DNA of 19,304 nucleotides from UBA93 sp964477205 (GTDB taxonomy: Archaea > Micrarchaeota > Micrarchaeia > Norongarragalinales > Norongarragalinaceae): positions 1 through 19,304 of the forward strand of contig CAYZDE010000013.1 in NCBI GenBank assembly GCA_964477205.1. The letters run 5' to 3'. Below, piece by piece: positions 13,641 through 19,304 of this stretch. The notes below the pieces were generated by a model. The model was not told where the DNA came from, searched no databases, and was given only the letters and a program-made list of their open reading frames with translations. Within the stretch, counting starts at the first letter, position 1, and every line of letters begins with the position of its first letter. The position numbers and the translations under genes were made by a program.

Positions 13641-16558
13641 GCGCGAGAGTACTTCACGATAACCGGAGCGCCGCACAACTCCGCGACTTCCACGATTACC
13701 TCGAACTCTCCATTCGGCTCGTCGACCAGGTTAGCTTTACTCGCGCCAACCGAATTCGCGAGGCCCTTGATTTCAATTCCGGAGTATTCAACGCGAATGC
13801 GCTCGCTCACTTCAAAGCCGTTTTGCTTTCGCGAAGATTGCACTGCCCGTGCGACTTCACGCAGCAAGGCAAGGGACTTGACTTCTTCGGTTAGCGTACA
13901 ATTGATTGACACGGCTCCGCCGTCGAACTCCTTCTCACCTTCACCCGCAACTTCGATTTCAAGTGCATTATTAGCTTTAGCCAATACTTTACCCAGCCGC
14001 TCGACCAGCTCAGAGGAGTTAGGGCCGGAAACGCTCATTGCCTTTAAAGGCCAACGGAGCTTGTAATTCGCTTCCTTTCGTAGAGCGCGCGTTGCCTCGG
14101 TAGCCCGCTGGGCAATGCACATTAATTCCTCTAGTTCAGCGTCAACTTTAGACTCGTCCTTCGCAGGGTAAATTTCGTAGTGTACGCTTTCCAATGCGCC
14201 GCCGAGCCGAGAGTAAATGCGCTCTGTTATGAAAGGCGCGATGGGCGCGAGCAATCGCACGACCGCGCTTAGCACGTAGTGCATGGTGTTCGCCACGGAT
14301 TCGTCGCCTTCATTCAGCCTCTCGCGCACGAGTTTCACGTACCAGCGCGAGTAATCATTGAGAACGAAGTCCGAGAGCTTGCGACCCGCGTGGTGGAACT
14401 CAAAGTTCTCAAGGTGGGCGGCCACTTCCGCGGTTATTGTATTAACGCGTGAGATGACCCAGGCGTCTTCAGGCCGGGATGGAGTAAACTCTTTCGAAGG
14501 AGTGAATCCTTCCGGCGCGTATGCCTCATAGAACTGGTAAGTATTCCAGAGCACGTTTAATGCCCGCGTTGCATCGCGCCCGGTATTCAAAGAGAATTTT
14601 TGCACGCTCCACGGCGCGATTTCAGAGCAGTAATACAAGCGGATTGCGTCGGCGCCGAGCCTTTCGATTCCGTCGCGCGCCCAAATCACGTTGCCGACGC
14701 TCTTACTCATCTTGTCGCCTTTCTCGTCCACGACCCAGCCCATCATTGCCACGCTCTTGAACGCGGGCTTCTCATGCGTAGCCATGGCGGCGAATGATAA
14801 AGTGTAAAACCACCCGCGCACTTGGTCTTGCGACTCGTTGATTAAGTCAACCGGGAACATGGACTCGAATAACTCCTTGTTCCGGTAAGGATAGCCGAGG
14901 GAAGCCCAAGGCGCGATGCCTGAGTCAAACCAAACGTCGAATACGTCTTGCACTCGGTTCATCTTGCCCTTGCAAGCAGAGCACTTTAACTGAATGTGGT
15001 CAATGCTATGGCGGTGCAAGTCGTCCAGCTCGCCGGGGTCCTTTAACGCCTTCGCGCGCAGCTCGTCCAAGCTGCCGATTACCTTGAAGCGGCCGCAATC
15101 TTCGCACACCCAAATTGGCATGGGAATGGCCCAATAGCGCTGGCGCGAGATGCACCAATCCGTGCTGTTCTCGAGCCAATTGTGGAACGCGGACTTGCCG
15201 AATTCAGGCATCCACTTCGCTTCCTCGTTCGCTTTGAGCATCCTTTTCTTAATGTAGTCCACGGAGAGGTACCACTGCTTGCTCAAGCGGAAGATGAGCG
15301 GTGTCTTACAGCGCCAGCACAACGGGTAAGAGTGGGTGATGCGCTCGCTCCCGAGGAGCTTTCCTTGCGAGTCGAGTAATTCGACGATTCGCGCGTCCGC
15401 GTCCTTCACGAATTCTCCCTCGAACCCGTTAACTTCCTGGGTAAAACGACCTTGCTCGTTCACGGGGGATACGGCGGGCAAGCCGTAATGCACGCCGATG
15501 AAATAGTCGCTAGAGCCGTGCCCGGGCGCGCAATGAACAATGCCCGTGCCGTCATTCATAGTGACGAACTCTTCAAACTCTTCGCAGTCCGCGTTAGTGA
15601 GCTTGTGCTTCTTGTACTTCTTGTTCTTGAGGATGTTAATGCTCAAGTAAACGCGGTGCGCCTTATCCCCGAGCGCCTTCTGCTGGTCGACTTCGAGGAG
15701 GGGCTCGTACTCGCGGCCGTCCAAGTCCGCTCCGTCAAACTCTTCAACGATTTCATAATCCAAACCGAGCTTTTCCTTCAAGGCCTTTTCAACGAGTTTC
15801 TTAGCGAGGATCAAGTGGTCTCCGCCGACCTTAACTTTCACGTACTTTTCCTTGGGGTGCACGAATAGCGCTACGTTCGACGGGAGCGTCCACGGCGTGG
15901 TAGTCCACACGAGGAAGAATTCATTGTCAATGCCTTTCGCCTTGAATTTGAGGTAAACCGACGGGTCAGTGACGTCCTTGTAAGAGTCGCTCACTTCGTA
16001 CCCGCTGAGCACGGTCTCGCACTTCGGGCACCAGTGAGTGGGCGTTTCGCCTTGGCGCAAGAGTCCCTTCTCTTGCAACCGCTTTAGGGTCCACCAAGCG
16101 CTCTCAATGTAATAATTCTTGTAAGTGAAATAAGGCTCGAAGTAAGCGCGCCAAGCGCCTAAATCCTTGTAATAATCCATCCACGCTTTCTCATTGTGGA
16201 GTATCTTCTCTAGGCACGCTTGGTCGAACTTGTCGATTCCAATGCGCTCCACGTCCTTCTTCGTGTGAACGCCTAACTCTTTCTGGACCACTACCTCCAC
16301 CGGAAGCCCGTGGCAGTCGAAGCCGGGCTGGATGTAACAATCAAATCCCTGCATGTACTTGAAACGGGTCCAAACGTCCTTGCAAGCCGTGGTCTTCACG
16401 TGGCCAACGTGAGCAGCGGCGTTAACATAAGGCGGGCCGTCCAGCAGGAAAAACTTTGGCTTGCCCTCACGGTGCTTGGACAAGTTTTGGGGAATCTGCT
16501 TGTCTTCCCAGTACTGCCTTATTTCCGCCTCGATTTTCTTGGGCTCAAATTTTTCCAC
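13637..16558 (-). CDS. ileS: Isoleucyl-tRNA synthetase
   Basis: IleRS is the class I synthetase that charges tRNA-Ile and edits valine. With GTG 16558 the product has 973 residues, normal for archaea. The HIGH motif is HVGH (50-53) and the KMSKS motif is intact at 616-620. The editing domain is present (LVWTTTPWTLPSNVALFVHP about 216-235; GTGIVHCAPGHGSSDYFIG about 337-355). Zinc pairs appear at Cys177/Cys180, Cys414/Cys417, Cys485/Cys488 and Cys526/Cys529. The selective WCISRQRYWAIPMPIW block is at 468-483. GTG 16558 is preferred because GGTGG (complement of 16565-16569) stands six bases upstream; a longer frame back to 16606 would add 16 residues without homology. A structured 165-base gap separates it from mnmA upstream. 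Confidence 0.97.
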   Translation of the reverse strand: MEKFEPKKIEAEIRQYWEDKQIPQNLSKHREGKPKFFLLDGPPYVNAAAHVGHVKTTACKDVWTRFKYMQGFDCYIQPGFDCHGLPVEVVVQKELGVHTKKDVERIGIDKFDQACLEKILHNEKAWMDYYKDLGAWRAYFEPYFTYKNYYIESAWWTLKRLQEKGLLRQGETPTHWCPKCETVLSGYEVSDSYKDVTDPSVYLKFKAKGIDNEFFLVWTTTPWTLPSNVALFVHPKEKYVKVKVGGDHLILAKKLVEKALKEKLGLDYEIVEEFDGADLDGREYEPLLEVDQQKALGDKAHRVYLSINILKNKKYKKHKLTNADCEEFEEFVTMNDGTGIVHCAPGHGSSDYFIGVHYGLPAVSPVNEQGRFTQEVNGFEGEFVKDADARIVELLDSQGKLLGSERITHSYPLCWRCKTPLIFRLSKQWYLSVDYIKKRMLKANEEAKWMPEFGKSAFHNWLENSTDWCISRQRYWAIPMPIWVCEDCGRFKVIGSLDELRAKALKDPGELDDLHRHSIDHIQLKCSACKGKMNRVQDVFDVWFDSGIAPWASLGYPYRNKELFESMFPVDLINESQDQVRGWFYTLSFAAMATHEKPAFKSVAMMGWVVDEKGDKMSKSVGNVIWARDGIERLGADAIRLYYCSEIAPWSVQKFSLNTGRDATRALNVLWNTYQFYEAYAPEGFTPSKEFTPSRPEDAWVISRVNTITAEVAAHLENFEFHHAGRKLSDFVLNDYSRWYVKLVRERLNEGDESVANTMHYVLSAVVRLLAPIAPFITERIYSRLGGALESVHYEIYPAKDESKVDAELEELMCIAQRATEATRALRKEANYKLRWPLKAMSVSGPNSSELVERLGKVLAKANNALEIEVAGEGEKEFDGGAVSINCTLTEEVKSLALLREVARAVQSSRKQNGFEVSERIRVEYSGIEIKGLANSVGASKANLVDEPNGEFEVIVEVAELCGAPVIVKYSRA

Positions 16559-16620
16559 TACTAACCACCGAATATAGAAACCGTCGCATGGGCTGGCGCG
16601 ACTCACTTAATGATAACTAA

Positions 16621-16671
16621 GCAAACCCGCTCGGTTTGCGAAGCCCGCAACGCCGACCAGCGTTGCTGGGT
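16621..16671. other. Two adjacent stem-loops in the mnmA-ileS gap
   Basis: GCAAACC (16621-16627) pairs with GGTTTGC (16633-16639). GCAACGC (16647-16653) pairs with GCGTTGC (16660-16666), extended by GCCC/GGGT (16643-16646 with 16668-16671) across one bulged T. They lie in the ileS direction about 63-113 bases before its GTG. They may end mnmA transcription, form an ileS leader structure or be a small RNA. I did not recognise a known RNA family. Confidence 0.5.
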
Positions 16672-16723
16672 AATCATTTCGAATTGCGTACCAGCCATAC
16701 TCTAAAACAATGGTCAAACCGCA

Positions 16724-17683
16724 TTAAAAAGCGTTTTCGTAGTCCACTAGGTCGATGATTCCGCCGCCAATGAGTAAATCGCCGTCGTAAACACCGGCTA
16801 CTTGACCGGGAGCTGGCGCCCACAACGGTGCTAGGGGAGTAAAGCGATTGCCTTCGACTCTGGCGCGCACTGGCTCCTGGCGGTGGCGGACAATTAAATC
16901 CACTTCCTCAGGCAAGTCGCCATGAAGGTTAAACCCGCGTACCGTGAACGAAGAACAAAACAACTCGCTTCTTTTAGCTAATACCACGAAATTATCCTTC
17001 ACATTCACTTCCTTAACGAACAACCGCTCGCTGCCGACGCCGCGGCGCTGCCCGATGCAATAAAACCACGCCCCATCGTGCTCACCGACTTGTTTTCCAT
17101 TGTAAAGGAAAACGCCTTTTTTCTTTGGTAGTTTTTCTTCTAGTGCTGCTAATCGCGAGGTGGCGAAGCACAAGTCCTGGCTCTCGCCGCCTTTCCAATT
17201 CAAAGCGCGCTTCACTGCGGCTTTCTCTTTCCCGCCCATCGGGAGAAGAATGAAAGGGAGAGCTTCTTTTTTGACGAGTGCGAAGGCGTACGATTGGTCC
17301 TTGGACGCGTCAACAGCCTTGTGAATGCGCCCGTTAACCGCGCGCGCGTAATGCCCGGTTGCGAGGCGCTCACATCCCCGCTCGCGAGCAGCGTCGAGAA
17401 GGAAGCCGAACTTTATTTTTTGGTTGCAGTAAAGGCACGGGTTCGGGGTCAAGCCACGCGCGTAGTAATCGAAGAATTGGTCGGTTATCTTCTTGAAGGC
17501 GTTGCGGCAAGGCAAAGCCTCCCATTCAAGGCCGTTCGCTTTTGCGGAAGCGCGCGCTTTCTCAAGGTCCACTCCTTCGTGCAAGTCGAGGGTGAGGCAG
17601 AGGACTTCGTGACCCGCGCGCTTCAAATCCAGGGCCGCATAGGTACTGTCCACTCCCCCGCTATAGCCGACTGCGACCTTCAT
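16724..17683 (-). CDS. mnmA: tRNA-specific 2-thiouridylase MnmA (bacterial type)
   Basis: MnmA activates and thiolates C2 of wobble uridine 34 in tRNA-Glu, -Gln and -Lys. The 319-residue protein has the PP-loop SGGVDS (8-13), the nucleophile region TPNPCLYCNQKIKF with Cys83 and Cys86, ATGHYAR (108-114), DQSYAFAL (129-136) and the second catalytic Cys172 in GESQDLCF. The C-terminal barrel pieces FYCIGQRRGVG and PGQVAGVYDGDLLIGGGII are complete, so the gene is intact though about 40 residues shorter than typical bacterial forms. Archaea usually use NcsA/TtuA-type enzymes for this step, so a bacterial origin is likely. ATG 17683 lacks a ribosome site and is 20 bases from the TTAATTAA box shared with pyrG. 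Confidence 0.94.
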   Translation of the reverse strand: MKVAVGYSGGVDSTYAALDLKRAGHEVLCLTLDLHEGVDLEKARASAKANGLEWEALPCRNAFKKITDQFFDYYARGLTPNPCLYCNQKIKFGFLLDAARERGCERLATGHYARAVNGRIHKAVDASKDQSYAFALVKKEALPFILLPMGGKEKAAVKRALNWKGGESQDLCFATSRLAALEEKLPKKKGVFLYNGKQVGEHDGAWFYCIGQRRGVGSERLFVKEVNVKDNFVVLAKRSELFCSSFTVRGFNLHGDLPEEVDLIVRHRQEPVRARVEGNRFTPLAPLWAPAPGQVAGVYDGDLLIGGGIIDLVDYENAF

Positions 17684-17703
17684 GACTCGAATTGGGGATA
17701 AAG

Positions 17704-17711
17704 TTAATTAA
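17704..17711. promoter_or_regulatory. Bidirectional palindromic box A (TTAATTAA)
   Basis: The box lies 20 bases from ATG 17683 (mnmA, -) and 25 bases from ATG 17737 (pyrG, +). It is the only AT-box in the 53-base gap. Both genes lack a ribosome site, fitting leaderless transcripts in both directions. Confidence 0.55.
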
Positions 17712-17736
17712 GTTGCTTGTGGTTATTTGATTCCGT

Positions 17737-19304
17737 ATGTCTAAGTTTTTGTTCGTTACGGGTGGGGTTTTATCCGGCCTAGGGAAGGGCATTCTAGCCT
17801 CGTCTCTCTCCAAGCTATTGAAGGCTCGCGGAGTAAACGTAGCGCAAATGAAAATCGACCCTTACCTCAATTGCGACGCCGGCACTTTGAACCCGTTCGA
17901 GCACGGCGAAGTCTTCGTGACGCGCGACGGCTTCGAGTGCGACCTCGACCTCGGAAATTACGAGCGCTTCCTTAACGTAATCTCGATTCGCGAGCAAAAC
18001 TTGATGATGGGCTCAGCGTACGCTAATGTCATCGAGAAGGAGCGCCGCGGGGAGTACCTCGGCAAGACCATGCAAGTTATTCCGCATGTCACGAACGAGA
18101 TAAAGCATCAAATAGAAAAGGCAGCGGAAGTCACCGGCTGCGAATTATTGGTAGTGGAAGTAGGGGGCACGGTCGGCGACATCGAGAGCGACGTGGTCTT
18201 CGAAGCCATAAGGCAAATGAAATTCGAACGCGAGCGCGGCGAGACCGCGTTCATTCACGTTGCGCTCGTGCCCTTGGCGATAACCGGCGAGGAGAAAACA
18301 AAGCCGCTGCAGCACTCGGTGAAGGCATTATTGTCAAGGGGAATCTCACCGGACTTCCTAGTCGCCCGCTCGAATAAAAATATTCAAGACGAAACGAGGA
18401 AGAAAATCGCGTTGTTCTGTAATGTTAAGGAGGAATCCGTATTTTGCTCCCCGAACTTGAACAGCGTTTACGAGTTGCCGGAATTACTCGAAAAGCAATG
18501 CATTGAAGAAGCCGTTGCAATGAAAATGGGCTTTGACCTCGGGGAAGCGGATTGGGGAGAATGGAAAGCACTCGTCAAAAAAATCGGTTCGGGCAAGGTG
18601 AAGAAGCGAATCGCGGTAATCGGCAAGTACGCTAACATGAAGGACACTTACAAAAGCGTTTTCGCAGCACTCGCGCACGCGGCAGTACACAATGACGTGG
18701 AGTTGGATGATGTGCTGGTGAACGCCGAAGAAATCGAATCGAATAAAGTGGATTTGGCGGGCTTCGATGCTTTCGTGGTTCCCGGCGGCTTCGGCAGCCG
18801 CGGAGTCGAGGGAATCATTACTGCGATTAAATACGCGCGCGAGCACGACGTCCCGTACCTTGGATTGTGTTACGGGATGCAATTAGCGGTAATCGAATTC
18901 GCGCGGAATGTAATGGATTGGCCTGACGCGGACAGCAATGAAATAAACCCGGACACAAAGCACCCGGTCGTATGCATCCTGCCCGAAAAAGACGGGTTAA
19001 AGAATTTAGGCGGAACCCTTCGGTTGGGCGCGCACGACGTAACGATAATCAAGGGAACGAAAGCGTTCGATGCTTACGGCAAGGAAATTATTTCAAAGCG
19101 ATTCAGGCACAGGTACGAAATCAACCCCGAGCTCGTGCCGGAACTGGAAGCAAAGGGAATCAAGTTCTCGGGAAGGGACCCGAAACGCGAGATTATGAAA
19201 GTCATGGAATTACCGGACAAGAAATTCTTCATGGCCACGCAGTTCCACCCCGAGTTCGACTCTCGCCTCGAAGCGCCCGAGCCATTATTCGACGCCCTGC
19301 TAAA
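17737..19304 (+). CDS. pyrG: CTP synthase (3' end outside window)
   Basis: PyrG converts UTP to CTP with ATP and glutamine. I translated 522 codons without a stop; the family is about 530-550 long, so only the last few residues are missing. The synthetase domain starts FVTGGVLSGLGKGI (P-loop, about 7-20). Mg/ATP residues are in MKIDPYLNCDAG (Asp41) and EVGGTVGDIES (Glu141). NPFEHGEVFVTRDG (52-65) and KTKPLQHSVK mark the nucleotide sites. The glutaminase domain has the nucleophile Cys378 in LGLCYGMQ and the triad partners His504 and Glu506 in QFHPEF, nearly identical numbering to E. coli. The usual Leu after the nucleophile Cys is Tyr here. It makes the window's third pyrimidine gene, separate from pyrBI. 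Confidence 0.97.
   Translation, partial: MSKFLFVTGGVLSGLGKGILASSLSKLLKARGVNVAQMKIDPYLNCDAGTLNPFEHGEVFVTRDGFECDLDLGNYERFLNVISIREQNLMMGSAYANVIEKERRGEYLGKTMQVIPHVTNEIKHQIEKAAEVTGCELLVVEVGGTVGDIESDVVFEAIRQMKFERERGETAFIHVALVPLAITGEEKTKPLQHSVKALLSRGISPDFLVARSNKNIQDETRKKIALFCNVKEESVFCSPNLNSVYELPELLEKQCIEEAVAMKMGFDLGEADWGEWKALVKKIGSGKVKKRIAVIGKYANMKDTYKSVFAALAHAAVHNDVELDDVLVNAEEIESNKVDLAGFDAFVVPGGFGSRGVEGIITAIKYAREHDVPYLGLCYGMQLAVIEFARNVMDWPDADSNEINPDTKHPVVCILPEKDGLKNLGGTLRLGAHDVTIIKGTKAFDAYGKEIISKRFRHRYEINPELVPELEAKGIKFSGRDPKREIMKVMELPDKKFFMATQFHPEFDSRLEAPEPLFDALL

Noticed and set aside
16559..16606. Longer IleRS start at 16606
   Set aside because: The extra 16 residues lack homology and bypass the well-spaced GGTGG before GTG 16558.
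16559..16723. T-box riboswitch before ileS
   Set aside because: No T-box consensus or specifier loop was recognised, and T-boxes are not known in archaea.

Overview
The window reads as a gene-dense archaeal chromosome segment. Archaeal markers are ribosomal protein S17e, FEN-1 with a C-terminal PCNA-binding box, MBF1, Sec61-beta, archaeal-type ProRS and IleRS, a PyrB/PyrI pair, and TATA-type promoters with many apparently leaderless starts. Very short intergenic gaps and several secreted or membrane proteins of unknown role would suit a small-genome DPANN-like lineage (Diapherotrites or Micrarchaeota type), but that placement is a guess from gene style, not from phylogeny.

Layout. 1-2330 (-): 5' part of a very large secreted coiled-coil protein that runs off the left edge. 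2405-2923 (+): AMMECR1-domain protein. 2920-5202 (-): DUF2207 membrane protein followed by LemA. 5286-6688 (-): pyrB-pyrI, clearly more AT-rich than its surroundings. 6807-7331 (+): AbrB-type regulator. 7328-7480 (-): the 50-residue Sec61-beta. 7537-8433 (+): membrane-anchored protein with a GATase1-like domain. 8430-9449 (-): FEN-1. 9506-9961 (+): MBF1. 9967-10455 (-): Hsp20. 10523-10595 (+): tRNA-Gln(UUG), followed by a hairpin and a copy of the tRNA 3' end. 10674-11102 (-): unknown protein. 11182-11376 (+): S17e. 11379-12806 (-): ProRS. 12861-13640 (+): unknown protein. 13637-16558 (-): IleRS. 16724-17683 (-): bacterial-type tRNA thiolase MnmA. 17737-19304 (+): CTP synthase, cut by the right edge.

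Themes. Pyrimidine synthesis (PyrB, PyrI, PyrG) and translation (S17e, ProRS, IleRS, tRNA-Gln, MnmA, MBF1) dominate. tRNA-Gln(UUG) belongs to the tRNA class that MnmA thiolates at U34. DUF2207, LemA and the large secreted protein form a cell-surface block.

The most striking feature is architectural. Genes alternate in strand so that divergent pairs tend to share one short palindromic AT-box midway between their starts, while four convergent pairs overlap by exactly 4 nt with both stop codons inside one CTAG or TTAG. No CRISPR array, insertion sequence, rRNA or obvious defence system was seen. No gap without a gene exceeds 300 bases. I did not find a clear new multi-gene system. The best candidates for novelty are the large secreted protein, the two unrecognised genes, the tRNA-tail duplication and the structured leader before ileS.
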